NCBI RefSeq assembly: GCF_002019665.1
Contig: NZ_KV917375.1
Location: 1,038,390-1,102,389 of the forward strand
Reading direction: 5' to 3'
DNA from: Sutcliffiella halmapala
GTDB lineage: Bacteria > Bacillota > Bacilli > Bacillales > Bacillaceae_I
DNA: 64,000 nt
Positions within the stretch are counted from its first letter, which is position 1. The number at the start of each line of letters is the position of its first letter. A program made the position numbers and the translations under genes. The notes beneath the pieces were generated by a model. The model was not told the DNA's origin. It ran no database searches and was given only the letters and a program-made list of their open reading frames with translations. Of the stretch, positions 11,270 to 21,922 are shown one piece after another.

Positions 11270-12723
11270 AGGTTTTGTTTGTAGTATCAGAATGTGTCCC
11301 ATTTGTGAAATCTGGTGGCTTAGGTGATGTTGCAGGTGCATTGCCTAAGGAGTTAAAGAAGCTTGGTACAGATGTGAGGGTGATTTTGCCTAAATATGGG
11401 CAAATTCCCACTCCATTTAAGCAAAAAATGAAAAGGGTGCAAACCACATTCGTGGATGTTGGTTGGAGACATCAATATTGTGGAATTGATCAATTAGTTC
11501 TCGATAATGTAACATACTATTTTATTGACAATGAATACTACTTTAAACGCGATTCCTTGTATGGTCATTATGACGATGGGGAACGTTTTTCGTTCTTCTG
11601 TCGAGCGGTGTTAGAAAGTATGGCCGCCATCGATTTTGTGCCAGATGTGATTCATTGCCATGATTGGCATACTGGGATGGTGAATTTTTTACTAGAAAAT
11701 GAATATAAGAAAAACCCGCGTTTTGAGCATATTCAAAGTGTCTTTACTATTCATAACTTGCAGTTTCAAGGAGTGTTTCCACCAAGTATTTTGCAAGACT
11801 TGCTTGGTTTAGATGGGCAGTATCTTACTACTGATCAATTAGAATTTTATGGGAATGTGAATTTTATGAAAGCTGCCTTGGTTTCGTCTGGTCTGATTAC
11901 GACTGTAAGCCCTACTTATCGAGATGAGATTCAAACACCTTATTTTGGAGAAAATTTAGATGGTGTCTTGCGTCGCCGTAGTGATGATTTAATGGGAATT
12001 ATAAATGGAATTGATGATGAAATGTATAATCCAGAAACAGATGAGTATATTGAGGCGACTTATCATCAGTCCAAGAAGTTTAATAACAAACAAAAGAATA
12101 AAGCTGCTTTGCAGAAGCTATGTGGCTTACCTGTTAATGAGGAAAGCCCAATTATTGCGATGGTTAGTCGCTTAACAAAGCAAAAAGGTTTAGATTTGGT
12201 GACTCGTGTATTACATGAAATTCTTGAAGAAGATGTGCAAATCGTTGTTCTTGGAACTGGAGAGCAAAAGTTTGAGCAATTTTTCCGGGACTTATCCAAT
12301 AGATATCCTGAAAAGGTACGAACGTTTATAGGGTTTGATGAGCCACTTGCACATCAAATTTATGCGGGAGCAGATATGTTTTTAATGCCATCAAGATTTG
12401 AGCCGTGCGGACTGGGGCAATTAATTGCCCTTCGCTATGGAACGATCCCAATTGTTCGTGAAACTGGTGGGTTGAATGACACGGTGCATTCTTATGATGA
12501 AACAACCTTAGAAGGCAATGGGTTTAGCTTTACTAATTTTAATGCCCATGACATGTTGTATACGATTCGACGAGCTGTATTAATGTATCAGCAGAAGCCG
12601 GAGATATGGAACGGGATAATGAAGGAAGCGATGGAGCGAGATTATAGTTGGGCGAAATCTGCATTTAAATATAATCAGCTTTATTCAACTTTGATTGCTA
12701 GGAGTGGAGTGCATGTTCTCTAA
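11266..12723 (+). CDS. glgA: Glycogen synthase GlgA
   Basis: GT5 glycosyltransferase that extends alpha-1,4-glucan from ADP-glucose. The N-terminal motif KSGGLGD (about residues 15-21) and the C-terminal nucleotide-binding motif [10 protein letters not shown] (near 380) are diagnostic. A GTG at 11266 gives [13 protein letters not shown] and 485 residues, the usual length. The start overlaps the glgD stop by 4 nt, and AAGGAG lies at 11247-11252. It overlaps glgP by 11 nt. Confidence 0.95.
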   Translation: MKVLFVVSECVPFVKSGGLGDVAGALPKELKKLGTDVRVILPKYGQIPTPFKQKMKRVQTTFVDVGWRHQYCGIDQLVLDNVTYYFIDNEYYFKRDSLYGHYDDGERFSFFCRAVLESMAAIDFVPDVIHCHDWHTGMVNFLLENEYKKNPRFEHIQSVFTIHNLQFQGVFPPSILQDLLGLDGQYLTTDQLEFYGNVNFMKAALVSSGLITTVSPTYRDEIQTPYFGENLDGVLRRRSDDLMGIINGIDDEMYNPETDEYIEATYHQSKKFNNKQKNKAALQKLCGLPVNEESPIIAMVSRLTKQKGLDLVTRVLHEILEEDVQIVVLGTGEQKFEQFFRDLSNRYPEKVRTFIGFDEPLAHQIYAGADMFLMPSRFEPCGLGQLIALRYGTIPIVRETGGLNDTVHSYDETTLEGNGFSFTNFNAHDMLYTIRRAVLMYQQKPEIWNGIMKEAMERDYSWAKSAFKYNQLYSTLIARSGVHVL

Positions 12724-15118
12724 CAAAGAGAAATTTAAATCAACCTTTTTGAAAAAGCTTGAGAGTATGTACGGAAAAAGCTTTCAAGAATCATCCTCAC
12801 GAGATCATTATCATACACTTGGAAACATGGTGCGGGAATACATAAGCTCTAACTGGATTGCCACAAATGAGCGAAATCGCACAACCAATGAAAAACAAGT
12901 TTATTATCTTTCCATTGAATTTTTGCTTGGAAGGTTGTTAGGAAATAATTTATTGAATTTAGGAATTCAAGAAGTGGTGGAAGAAGGTTTAAAAGAGCTA
13001 GGTTTAGAACTTTCTGCTATTGAAGAAATTGAGGCCGATGCAGGGCTAGGAAACGGTGGTTTAGGACGTTTGGCTGCTTGTTTCTTAGATTCCTTGGCAT
13101 CACTAAATCTACCTGGGCATGGGTGTGGAATTCGTTATAAACATGGACTATTTGATCAGAAATTTGTGGAAGGCTATCAGGTGGAGCTTCCCGAGCAATG
13201 GTTAAGGCACGGTAATGTTTGGGAGGTTAGAAAACCTGACCAAGCAGTAGAGGTTAATTTCTGGGGCAAGGTTGAATCTTATCGTGAAGAGGACAAACTT
13301 AGATTTAGACATGCAAAAGGGGAAGCAATAACAGCTGTCCCGTATGATATGCCCGTAATTGGCTATCAAACAGATACTGTTAATATGCTTCGTCTCTGGA
13401 GTGCTGAGCCAGCTCCATTTCCTATTAATAAAGATATTATGCAATATAAGCGGGATACAGAGGCTGTTTCAGAGTTTCTCTATCCAGACGATACGCATGA
13501 TGAAGGGAAGATTTTGCGATTAAAGCAGCAATATTTTTTAGTTGCAGCAAGTATTGGTAGTATTGTACGATCTTACCGGAAAAAGAATGGTAGTTTGGTA
13601 GATTTTCACAAACGAGTAAATATTCACATTAATGATACACACCCTGTTCTTGCTATTCCAGAATTGATGAGAATTTTACTAGATGAAGAGGATATGAGCT
13701 GGGAACAGGCTTGGGAAATTACGTCTCATACGATTTCCTATACCAATCATACAACGCTTTCAGAGGCTTTGGAAAAGTGGCCAGTATCAATATTTCAACC
13801 GCTCTTGCCGCGAATTTATATGATTGTGGAAGAGATAAATGAGCGCTATTGTGCAGACCTTTGGAAAAAGTACCCTGGTGAGTGGAATCGCATTGAAGAT
13901 ATGGCAATTCTTGCTCATGGTTTAGTAAAAATGGCGCATTTAGCAATTGTCGGTAGCTTTAGCGTGAATGGCGTAGCAAAAATTCATACAGAAATATTAA
14001 AAAATCGAGAAATGCGTTTATTCTATGAGGCATTTCCGGATAAGTTCAATAACAAAACAAATGGAATTACCCATCGTCGTTGGTTATTAAAGGCTAATCC
14101 GCAGCTAACCAACTTGATTCAAGAGACCATTGGTACTGGCTGGATAAAAGATACAACGCAGTTGCGTCAACTTGATGTCTATGCAAACGATTCCAATTTC
14201 TTAGAAAAGCTAGAACGTGTAAAAAGGGAACGTAAGCTGATTTTAGGAGAAAGAATTCGTAAGCAAACAGGTATGCTCATTGATCCTGATAGTATTTTTG
14301 ATGTCCAGGTGAAAAGGCTTCATGCTTATAAGCGTCAGTTACTAAATGTGTTCCATATTATGCACTTATATAATCGTTTAAGGGAAGACAGTAGTTTTGA
14401 TATCCATCCGCGTACCTTTATTTTTGGTGCGAAGGCTTCACCGGGATATTATTATGCAAAGCGGGTTATCAAGCTAATTAACGCTCTAGCTGATAAAGTA
14501 AATAATGATGAGACGATTAATGGAAAACTAAAGGTTGTTTTCCTAGAAAATTATCGGGTGTCACTTGCGGAGGATATCTTCCCAGCTGCAGATATAAGTG
14601 AACAAATTTCTACGGCAAGTAAAGAAGCTTCTGGAACAGGAAATATGAAATTCATGATGAACGGTGCTTTAACAATTGGAACATTAGACGGAGCCAACAT
14701 TGAAATCAAAGAAGAAGTTGGCGAAGAGAATATGTTTATTTTCGGTTTGACAGCCGAGCAAGTTCTAAATTATTACCAAAATGGTGGATACCGCTCTAGT
14801 GAATATTATCATCACGACAAGCGCATTCAACAGATATTGGAACAGCTAATTAATGGTTTTTTCCCTGATGTAGATGATCATTTTGAGCCAATTCATGATT
14901 CTTTATTGATGCAAAATGATGAGTATTTTGTATTAAAAGATTTCGCGTCTTATATTGATGCACAGGAACGTGTAGATGATACGTATCGAGACCGTAGGAA
15001 TTGGTTGACGATGAGTGCGAAGAACATTGCTCATTCAGGGTTCTTCTCTAGTGATAGAACAATTAGGCAGTATGCGGATGAGATTTGGGGACTAGAACCT
15101 AGTCTTAATAGGAAGTAA
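12713..15118 (+). CDS. glgP: Glycogen phosphorylase GlgP
   Basis: GT35 phosphorylase releasing glucose-1-phosphate from glycogen with pyridoxal phosphate. Family signatures are [15 protein letters not shown] near residue 110 and, near 640, [14 protein letters not shown], in which the lysine binds the cofactor. The ATG at 12713, just behind AGGAGTGGAGTG and inside the glgA end, gives 801 residues. Last gene of the operon; a terminator follows at once. Confidence 0.95.
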   Translation: MFSNKEKFKSTFLKKLESMYGKSFQESSSRDHYHTLGNMVREYISSNWIATNERNRTTNEKQVYYLSIEFLLGRLLGNNLLNLGIQEVVEEGLKELGLELSAIEEIEADAGLGNGGLGRLAACFLDSLASLNLPGHGCGIRYKHGLFDQKFVEGYQVELPEQWLRHGNVWEVRKPDQAVEVNFWGKVESYREEDKLRFRHAKGEAITAVPYDMPVIGYQTDTVNMLRLWSAEPAPFPINKDIMQYKRDTEAVSEFLYPDDTHDEGKILRLKQQYFLVAASIGSIVRSYRKKNGSLVDFHKRVNIHINDTHPVLAIPELMRILLDEEDMSWEQAWEITSHTISYTNHTTLSEALEKWPVSIFQPLLPRIYMIVEEINERYCADLWKKYPGEWNRIEDMAILAHGLVKMAHLAIVGSFSVNGVAKIHTEILKNREMRLFYEAFPDKFNNKTNGITHRRWLLKANPQLTNLIQETIGTGWIKDTTQLRQLDVYANDSNFLEKLERVKRERKLILGERIRKQTGMLIDPDSIFDVQVKRLHAYKRQLLNVFHIMHLYNRLREDSSFDIHPRTFIFGAKASPGYYYAKRVIKLINALADKVNNDETINGKLKVVFLENYRVSLAEDIFPAADISEQISTASKEASGTGNMKFMMNGALTIGTLDGANIEIKEEVGEENMFIFGLTAEQVLNYYQNGGYRSSEYYHHDKRIQQILEQLINGFFPDVDDHFEPIHDSLLMQNDEYFVLKDFASYIDAQERVDDTYRDRRNWLTMSAKNIAHSGFFSSDRTIRQYADEIWGLEPSLNRK

Positions 15119-15119
15119 G

Positions 15120-15150
15120 AAGAAGAAGGGCGAGAGTGCCCTTCTTTTAC
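15120..15150 (+). terminator. Terminator of the glg operon
   Basis: AAGAAGGGC and GCCCTTCTT arms around GAGAGT, followed by TTACTTT. Confidence 0.8.
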
Positions 15151-15207
15151 TTTAGATGGAACAAAGCAATGGAAAAGAGCAAAATTCAATAAGTTTTCTA
15201 CGGTAAA

Positions 15208-15936
15208 CTATAACTTTGTTTTCATTGCTTCTATATACGTCTCAATGCTATGGTTCTTCACAATTGATCCTTTTCTTAGTAAAAAATGAGAGGCAGTGGA
15301 GGTATGTTTATAATGCCATGTCTTTTTGCTAATAGGACCAGTTACTTTGGTGGGTGGAATGAGTGGTACCACATCAGCTAGGTTTACAAAGCGAATGGAA
15401 GCGGGAACGTGTAGATCATAGATATTAGCGAAGGATTCATCGCCTACTCGAGGCGCTGCATAGCTGTACATGTAGATGGAAGAAAACTCGGAATTCAACG
15501 CACAATCGAGTGCATGGAGCGCAGCGATTCCTCCACCCAAGCTATGCCCTGTAATAAAAAGTATTTTATCCCTGTCTAGTTGCACTAAGCCATCTAATAC
15601 TTCATTTCTTAATGACTCATAGATAGATAAGAAACCTGTGTGAACGAGCGGACTTGAAGAGCAATAAGGAAACGGCTCTTGAAAGATCTCCGCATCGGAA
15701 ATCCAATTCGGATCTGTCTGAGTTCCTCTAAAGGAAACAACTATGGCATCTTCTGATTCTAAAATAAACCCAAACCATTCAATGCTATGGAAGGATTTCC
15801 CTTTGAATTCTTTTATAAGCTCAAAGCCATATGGTACAGAAAAAATTCCATTTTGAAGAAACTGATCGTAGGCTAACTGACAGCATTCTGCAAGAAAAAT
15901 GGCCCAGTCCTTTGACAAAATATCTCGGGTATACAT
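15208..15936 (-). CDS. Lipase class 3 family protein
   Basis: A 242-residue alpha/beta hydrolase of the fungal-lipase-like class 3 family. The nucleophile elbow is GHSLGGG near residue 130. The likely catalytic Asp lies in NLADVVPLIPP near 189 and the His in KNHSIETY near 228. VVSFRGT near 68 is the strand ahead of the oxyanion region. No signal peptide is visible, so it may be cytoplasmic; the substrate is unknown. GAGGG lies 9 nt before the ATG. Monocistronic, convergent with glgP. Confidence 0.8.
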   Translation of the reverse strand: MYTRDILSKDWAIFLAECCQLAYDQFLQNGIFSVPYGFELIKEFKGKSFHSIEWFGFILESEDAIVVSFRGTQTDPNWISDAEIFQEPFPYCSSSPLVHTGFLSIYESLRNEVLDGLVQLDRDKILFITGHSLGGGIAALHALDCALNSEFSSIYMYSYAAPRVGDESFANIYDLHVPASIRFVNLADVVPLIPPTKVTGPISKKTWHYKHTSTASHFLLRKGSIVKNHSIETYIEAMKTKL

Positions 15937-16172
15937 CGATCATATCCCTCACTTTAACAAAAATCGTGATAACGGTCTATGATAATGTATTGTTGTATCC
16001 CTGATTAGGTGTCAATTTTTGTTTGCAGTATAAGAAGTAGAAAAAATCCTCCTAAAACCATTTGGCAAAAAAGAAGTGAAAAATTAATGGAAAACACACA
16101 AAAAAGATGGTACCTATAGAGAAAATAGATACCATCATTTTAAATTAGCTATGTTCGTCCCGCCCGTCCTGT

Positions 16173-16240
16173 GATCGAAGTGCAAGGTGTGAGACCACAC
16201 CAGCGATCGCTCGCTGCCGCCTGGAACGGAAATCAATAGG
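16173..16240. repeat. Decayed copy of the GC-rich hairpin repeat
   Basis: The ends resemble those of the full copy 120 nt downstream: GATCGAAGTGCAAGGTGTGAG at the left and CCTGGAACGGAAATC at the right. The core is missing. The 610-nt gap 15937-16546 holds this copy and the next, and nothing else I can name. Confidence 0.55.
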
Positions 16241-16361
16241 GTGCTCAAAGAGGTCACCTTATATTTTCAGGTAGACACCAATGCAAAGAAGTTTGCACCA
16301 TGAGTAATGAAAATAGAAGGCTTTAGACTGTTAACCTTAATTTTTATCCGATTCCCCTGTA

Positions 16362-16491
16362 GATTGGAGTGCAGGGTGTGAGACTCCTGCGGGAGAAGCG
16401 TGTTTCGGGGAGACCCCGCAGGAGCGACAGCGACGAGGAGGCTCCCGGACCGCCCGCGGAAAGCGAACACCCGGAACGGAAATCGAAAGGG
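16362..16491. repeat. GC-rich hairpin repeat, copy A
   Basis: About 130 nt, much richer in G+C than its surroundings. It shares with copies B and C: GATTGGAG at the left, CTCCTGCGGGAG, GGAGACCCCGCAGG, GAGGAGGCTC, CCGCCCGCGGAAAGCG and CGGAAATC at the right. The outer arms GGGTGT and ACACCC pair. No transposase or terminal duplication is seen. Confidence 0.8.
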
Positions 16492-16546
16492 AGTTTGACA
16501 GTTAACCCTTATTTTCAGGGTATTCTTTAAAATAAAGTCTGTACCC

Positions 16547-17293
16547 TTATTCCTCAGTATAAGGATGCTTCTCATACCCAGGCAAATCACCAAAAGTAGT
16601 CATAATACCTTCTTCATCTAAAGCAGCTTCGTATTCTTCATGTTTTGCAGAAGGATAAACCTGTATGTGTTGGCCATACATATCAGTTCCGATAAAGTTT
16701 TCATAATCCTCTACGTACCCTTCGTTTTCTGCGCTTTCTACATAGGTTCGATTGTAGTGCTCAATATCATCGGCAAAGTCAGAAGGAGACTCAGACGTCC
16801 CATAGCTTTGAACGATTTGCCATGTATCTTCTGCATCAAAAGCTACACCTTCTGACTCATCGTATTCAAATCTGCCGTATGGTGGTGCTAAAACCTCTTC
16901 TTCGACAGGTCGATCATGAGAGACAAATTGATCAGGGCTATGTTCCTTGCAATAGGTAGTGGTTGGGAGCGCCTCTAATCGTTCAACATTTATCTCTTCT
17001 CCACATACTTCACATTTTCCATATGTTCCTTTTTCCATTGCTGCAAGCGCATGCTCGATATCATGTACCTCTTTTTCTGTATGTTCATTTAATGCAATAT
17101 CTTTTTCTCGTTCGTATAACTCGGTGCCTAAATCTGCCGGGTGATTGTCATATGCAGAAAGTTCACTAACTGTTTCATAGGGATGCTCTTGTTCTAATTG
17201 ATAATGATCATTCTGTGCTAAATGTGCCTCTAATTCTTTTTTTGATTGCTCTAATTGTTGTTTCAGTTGAGTTATTTTTTCATGGGATACCAT
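16547..17293 (-). CDS. yteA: YteA-like DksA/TraR-type zinc-finger protein
   Basis: A 248-residue protein. Its N-terminal 40 residues look like a coiled coil (EKITQLKQQLEQSKKELEAH). A DksA/TraR zinc finger with the four-cysteine pattern CEVC...YCKEH follows near residues 100-122, preceded by the TraR-type MEKGTYGKC. The acidic C-terminal half is peculiar to the Bacillus YteA group. AAAGGAG lies 8 nt before the ATG. The role is unknown; members of the wider family bind RNA polymerase. It lies beyond the menA terminator on the same strand. Confidence 0.85.
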   Translation of the reverse strand: MVSHEKITQLKQQLEQSKKELEAHLAQNDHYQLEQEHPYETVSELSAYDNHPADLGTELYEREKDIALNEHTEKEVHDIEHALAAMEKGTYGKCEVCGEEINVERLEALPTTTYCKEHSPDQFVSHDRPVEEEVLAPPYGRFEYDESEGVAFDAEDTWQIVQSYGTSESPSDFADDIEHYNRTYVESAENEGYVEDYENFIGTDMYGQHIQVYPSAKHEEYEAALDEEGIMTTFGDLPGYEKHPYTEE

Positions 17294-17374
17294 AACATAC
17301 TCCTTTCATAAATCCTGCCTATTTGTATTATGAACTTCCCACGAAAAAACATGATTTCCAATTAGTGAGTAGTG

Positions 17375-17413
17375 TAAAAAAAGAGGTCAACACTTTAGCA
17401 AAGTGTTGACCTC
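17375..17413 (-). terminator. Terminator of menA
   Basis: Read on the minus strand, GAGGTCAACACTT and AAGTGTTGACCTC form a 13-bp stem followed by TTTTTTTAC. Confidence 0.85.
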
Positions 17414-17419
17414 TTTCAC

Positions 17420-18358
17420 TTATATAAAATAACCAAGTACAATCCCAATACCGAGTAAAAAGCCAAAGATTGTATTCGTTTGAGCTGTTGCTTTCATTGC
17501 AGGCATCATACTTACGTTGCTTTTATTGCTTCTAAAGCCTTTAATAGCAGTTAATGGCTTGATGACAGATAAAAACACTAATAATGACCAAATTGATGCG
17601 TACCCTAAAGAGATAAAGAGTACGATAAGGGCGTAAGAGCCAATAAACATGGCAGCTAATAAAAGAATGGCATTTTTTCTTCCCACCAAGATGGCCACTG
17701 TTTTCCGCCCGTTTTCTTTATCACCATCTAAATCACGAATATTATTGGCAAGCAAAATCGCGCCAACTAAAATAGAAATGGGAATGGAAATTAGCATGCT
17801 AACAGAAGTAATCATACCGGTTTGAATATAAAATGATATTAAAATAATCACAAAGCCCATGAAGAATCCTGCTACAATTTCACCAAAAGGGGTATAGGCA
17901 ATTGGGTAAGGTCCGCCCGTATAAAAGTAACCAGCGGCCATACATGCCGTACCAATAGCAGCCAACCACCATGTGCTATTCATGCAAATATATATACCTA
18001 ATAGGGTGGCAATGCCAAAGAGTATAAAGGCTAATCGGATAACAGTTTGTGGGCTAACACCTTCTCGTACAATGGCTCCACCAATTCCAACTGAGTTTTC
18101 ATTATCCAGGCCCTTTTTATAGTCGTAATATTCATTCACCATATTGGTCGCAGCTTGAATTAATAGGCTTGCAATAAGCATTGCAAAAAATAATGGCCAA
18201 TCAATAACTGTATCGTACAGTGCTAGTGATGTACCAATAAATACCGGGACAAACGCTGCAGTTAACGTGTGAGGGCGTAGTAAATTCCACCAAACTTTCC
18301 AGCGTTTTTCAGTAGGTGTTTGGAAATGTTGTTGAGTTTCTATTGTCTGAGGTTGCAT
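17420..18358 (-). CDS. menA: 1,4-dihydroxy-2-naphthoate polyprenyltransferase MenA
   Basis: UbiA-family membrane prenyltransferase that joins the isoprenoid tail to 1,4-dihydroxy-2-naphthoate, giving demethylmenaquinone. The two aspartate-rich motifs that bind the prenyl diphosphate are in NEYYDYKKG near residue 76 and NNIRDLDGDKENGRKT near 201. About eight or nine hydrophobic segments are visible. 312 residues is normal. GGAGGGG lies 6 nt before the ATG. It is transcribed away from menF. Confidence 0.93.
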   Translation of the reverse strand: MQPQTIETQQHFQTPTEKRWKVWWNLLRPHTLTAAFVPVFIGTSLALYDTVIDWPLFFAMLIASLLIQAATNMVNEYYDYKKGLDNENSVGIGGAIVREGVSPQTVIRLAFILFGIATLLGIYICMNSTWWLAAIGTACMAAGYFYTGGPYPIAYTPFGEIVAGFFMGFVIILISFYIQTGMITSVSMLISIPISILVGAILLANNIRDLDGDKENGRKTVAILVGRKNAILLLAAMFIGSYALIVLFISLGYASIWSLLVFLSVIKPLTAIKGFRSNKSNVSMMPAMKATAQTNTIFGFLLGIGIVLGYFI

Positions 18359-18547
18359 CTAAACCCCTCCATCTTTTTACGTTGATATTTTTGATACAAG
18401 GTTGGGACGTATTTACCATGCGTTTCATAAATGAGAAGCAGAAATGATATATTATAAATACAGTATAAGTTTATGTAAAGGGACAAAGAGTGTCAACGCT
18501 TTTTCACTATAAAGGTCAGTATAACTTTTTCCAGTAGAATTAACGGT

Positions 18548-18652
18548 CTAGCTTTTTGAGACATAAGCCATCTTTCTTTCGTAGGAACAGTTCATCCTCC
18601 TGCGAAAATCTGCCTTATGCTTGTCGGAGCTGAGCGAGCTGCTTCTACTTAT
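18548..18652. repeat. CTTATGCTTGTCGGAGC repeat, copy 1
   Basis: This copy has CTTATGCTTGTCGGAGCTGAGCGAGCTGCTT at its right side, with CATAAG about 60 nt before the CTTATG arm. An inner TTTCG...CGAAA pairing separates the arms. The same right-hand sequence with three substitutions is at 57059-57090. It occupies much of the 415-nt gap between menA and menF, so it lies in their shared upstream region. Confidence 0.65.
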
Positions 18653-18773
18653 AAAGAAAGAAGAAAGAATAGGGTTCATTTTGTTGACATTAAAAGGTTT
18701 TGAGGTGTATCTTAAAGGAAGCTATTCGAGAGACAAAAGTCTTGCGGTAACAAGGCCTCGGGGGGAGTCTTAC

Positions 18774-20165
18774 ATGATTACAATGCCATTTCATCATATA
18801 GTGAATTTATGGGAGGAAGCAAAAGAAAGAGCTATTTCCATAAATCAACCGGTACTTATTAGTTATACACAAAAGGTGGAGCAGCTAAATCCCCTTCATT
18901 TTTTTCAAAGCAGTGAAAATTATTATCCAGGACAACGATTTTTCTGGTCAAATCCTACAAAAAGCCACGTGATGGTTGGGGCTGGAATAACGAAGGAATT
19001 TACTGCTTTAGGTGACGAAAACAGATTTCATCATATTGAAAATCAATGGAAGCGGTTAATGGAACAGGCTGTAAGGAACGAAGAATCAAAGGAAGTTGGA
19101 CCTATTATTTATGGTGGCTTTTCTTTTGATCCTAATAAGGAAAAAACTAAGCTCTGGAGCAACTTTGCAGATGCATTGTTTATTCTTCCAACGATTATGC
19201 TAACAAATATTAATGATTCAACATATGTGACAATTAACTATTTAAGTGATTGCAAGGAAAGTCATCTGCATGAGCTTATGAATATAAAAGAAGAGCTTTT
19301 AAGCGGCTCTTCTATTAAGCATGCTCGTACACCATCTGTTTTAAAATGTTTAGAAATGGATCCGTTAGACTGGAAGGATTCCATTAACACGGTGACAAGT
19401 CGGATCTCTAATGGAGCGATGGATAAGGTTGTCCTTGCTAGGGAGCTCAGAGTTCTATTTCATGATGTCATTAATGTAGGAGCTGTATTAGAAAATCTTT
19501 TAGAGGAGCAATCAAATAGTTACCTCTTCACAGTGGAAAGAGGAGCTGATTGTTTTTTAGGTGCGACTCCAGAACAATTGGTGAAAAAGGACGGGAGAGA
19601 AGTCCAATCCATGTGTTTAGCTGGATCTATTGCTCGAGGATCCACTCCAAAGGAAGATGAAGCATTTGGAGAAAGCCTTTTATCGGACAATAAAAATATT
19701 CATGAGCACGAACTAGTGGTTCAGATGATCAAGAGCTCTTTACAAAAAGTCTGTCGGGATGTTTGCACACCGAGAGAGCCAAATTTATATAAGATGAAGC
19801 ATATTCAACATCTTCATACACCAGTAACGGCTAAGATTCAAGAGGAGATTAGTTTGGCGGATTTAGTCAAACTATTACATCCTACTCCTGCACTGGGAGG
19901 TTATCCGAAAGAAATTTCCATGGAAACAATCAGAGAAGTGGAGAAGCTAGACCGTGGTTGGTATGCTGGTCCCCTTGGGTGGATGGATTGGCAAAATGAC
20001 GGAGAGTTTATTGTTGCGATTCGTTCCGGGTTATTACAAGGAAATGAGGCCTCTTTATTTGCTGGATGCGGAATTGTCGGCGATTCTGATCCAGAAAGTG
20101 AATATAAGGAAACACAAATAAAATTTAGACCAATGTTATCAGCATTAGGGGGCATCCAGAAATAA
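18774..20165 (+). CDS. menF: Isochorismate synthase MenF
   Basis: It converts chorismate to isochorismate, the first step of menaquinone synthesis. The C-terminal chorismate-binding domain shows DKVVLARE near residue 230, CLAGSIARG near 282 and the final GCGIVGDSDPESEYKETQIK. An in-frame TTG at 18621 would add 51 residues, but that start lies inside a repeat and has no ribosome site. The ATG at 18774 follows GGGGGAG and gives 463 residues, close to B. subtilis MenF (471). The stop overlaps the menD start by one base. Confidence 0.92.
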   Translation: MITMPFHHIVNLWEEAKERAISINQPVLISYTQKVEQLNPLHFFQSSENYYPGQRFFWSNPTKSHVMVGAGITKEFTALGDENRFHHIENQWKRLMEQAVRNEESKEVGPIIYGGFSFDPNKEKTKLWSNFADALFILPTIMLTNINDSTYVTINYLSDCKESHLHELMNIKEELLSGSSIKHARTPSVLKCLEMDPLDWKDSINTVTSRISNGAMDKVVLARELRVLFHDVINVGAVLENLLEEQSNSYLFTVERGADCFLGATPEQLVKKDGREVQSMCLAGSIARGSTPKEDEAFGESLLSDNKNIHEHELVVQMIKSSLQKVCRDVCTPREPNLYKMKHIQHLHTPVTAKIQEEISLADLVKLLHPTPALGGYPKEISMETIREVEKLDRGWYAGPLGWMDWQNDGEFIVAIRSGLLQGNEASLFAGCGIVGDSDPESEYKETQIKFRPMLSALGGIQK

Positions 20166-21922
20166 TGAAAGCTTCAAACGACATGACGTATTATCTTGCA
20201 GCTTTTGTAGACGAGCTTGTAAAAAGTGGAATGACAGATGTAGTGATTAGCCCGGGTTCTAGATCTACCCCTATTGCTATTTTAATGGCAGAGCATCCCA
20301 ATCTAAAGATTACAGTTTTAATAGATGAGCGCTCTGCTTCTTTTTATGCGCTTGGATTAGCAAAGACAACTGGAAAACCAGTGGCACTTCTTTGTACTTC
20401 AGGTACAGCAGCAACCAACTATTATCCAGCTATTGTAGAGGCGTATCAATCTCGAATTCCGTTAATTGTCCTGACTGCAGACCGACCTCATGAACTTCGT
20501 GATGTTGGAGCTCCACAAGCGATTGATCAAATAAAAATGTATGGAAACTATGTAAAATGGTTTGTTGAAATGTCTTTGCCTATCGATGATCAGGCTATGA
20601 TCCAATATTCGAGAACCATGGCTGCTAGAGCAATAGGCACCTCTTTAAGTGCACCTAGTGGCCCCGTTCATATGAATTTTCCATTGAGAGATCCACTTGT
20701 CCCTAATCTAGAAGCAGAACAGCTGTGGACGAAGTATAAAGAAGCTAGTGGATCCGTTGTAGAAGTTAGTATCGGAAGCTATTCTATTTCCGAGGAACGT
20801 GCGGAATTCTTTGCTAAGCTTTTAGCTGAATGTAGAAATGGAGTAATTGTGTGCGGAGAAATGACAGGTGAATCAGATTTTTCCGATAGTGTGACGATGT
20901 TAGCTGAAGCACTACAATTTCCGATATTTGCAGATCCATTATCTGGATTGCGGACAGGGATGCATAATAAGGCTTATGTAATGGAAGGATACGATGCTTT
21001 TTTAAGAGCAGATTCTGTAAAAGAAGGCTTTGTACCAGATGTTATCATTCGTTTTGGAGCAATGCCTGTTTCTAAATTTCTTATGCAATACATAAGTAAA
21101 GCAACAACTGCTACTCAAATCGTGGTCGATGCAGACGGTGGTTGGCGTGACCCGACACTACAAGCAAGCTACATGGTTCATTGTGAAGAATCTCATTTTT
21201 GTAAAAAAGTACTTCAGTATGTAAAACCAAGAAAATCGAATGAGTGGTTCAAACAGTTAAAATCGCTGAATGAAAGGACAAAGCAAATTCTACTTTCTCA
21301 TGGAAATGAAGAACAATTATTTGAAGGTCAGGTTATACGAGAACTCCAACAACTTTTACCAGATGGAGCAGCAATTTTTGTAGGAAACAGCATGCCTATT
21401 AGAGATGTGGATACCTTTTTCTTCACAAATAGTAAAGAGATAAAAGTCTTAGCAAATCGTGGTGCAAATGGAATAGATGGTGTTGTTTCAACAGCGCTAG
21501 CAGCTAGCAATGTGTACGAGCATACAGTGCTAGTGATTGGGGATCTTTCATTTTATCATGATATGAACGGTTTGCTAGCCGCAAAGCTATTGAAATTGAA
21601 TATAACCATTGTGTTGATTAACAATAATGGTGGAGGGATTTTCTCTTTTCTTCCACAATCAAAGATAGAGCAGCACTTTGAAGCACTATTTGGTACCCCG
21701 ATGGACATGGATTTTGAACATGCTGTTAAGCTTTATGATGGAAACTATTCCATTGTGCAAACATGGAAGGAGTTTAAGTCAGAACTTGTCGCATCTCTGT
21801 CTAACAAGGGATTGAATGTTATAGAAGTTCCGACAAATCGTAAGGAAAATGAGCAAACTCATCGTAAATTGTGGAATGCTGTTTCCCAGGAAATGAACTT
21901 GTCATATGAAAGGGAATTATGA
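20165..21922 (+). CDS. menD: SEPHCHC synthase MenD
   Basis: Thiamine-diphosphate enzyme that adds the succinic semialdehyde unit from 2-oxoglutarate to isochorismate. The N-terminal domain has the cofactor glutamate in LIDERSASFYALG near residue 55. The C-terminal diphosphate-binding motif begins GDLSFYHDMNG near 460 and ends INNNGGGIF near 485. 585 residues is normal. The start overlaps the menF stop and the end overlaps menH by 4 nt, so translation is probably coupled. Confidence 0.95.
   Translation: MKASNDMTYYLAAFVDELVKSGMTDVVISPGSRSTPIAILMAEHPNLKITVLIDERSASFYALGLAKTTGKPVALLCTSGTAATNYYPAIVEAYQSRIPLIVLTADRPHELRDVGAPQAIDQIKMYGNYVKWFVEMSLPIDDQAMIQYSRTMAARAIGTSLSAPSGPVHMNFPLRDPLVPNLEAEQLWTKYKEASGSVVEVSIGSYSISEERAEFFAKLLAECRNGVIVCGEMTGESDFSDSVTMLAEALQFPIFADPLSGLRTGMHNKAYVMEGYDAFLRADSVKEGFVPDVIIRFGAMPVSKFLMQYISKATTATQIVVDADGGWRDPTLQASYMVHCEESHFCKKVLQYVKPRKSNEWFKQLKSLNERTKQILLSHGNEEQLFEGQVIRELQQLLPDGAAIFVGNSMPIRDVDTFFFTNSKEIKVLANRGANGIDGVVSTALAASNVYEHTVLVIGDLSFYHDMNGLLAAKLLKLNITIVLINNNGGGIFSFLPQSKIEQHFEALFGTPMDMDFEHAVKLYDGNYSIVQTWKEFKSELVASLSNKGLNVIEVPTNRKENEQTHRKLWNAVSQEMNLSYEREL

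Noticed and set aside
18621..18773. N-terminal extension of MenF by 51 residues from a TTG start
   Set aside because: The start lies inside a dispersed repeat, has no ribosome site and has no counterpart in B. subtilis MenF; the ATG at 18774 follows GGGGGAG.
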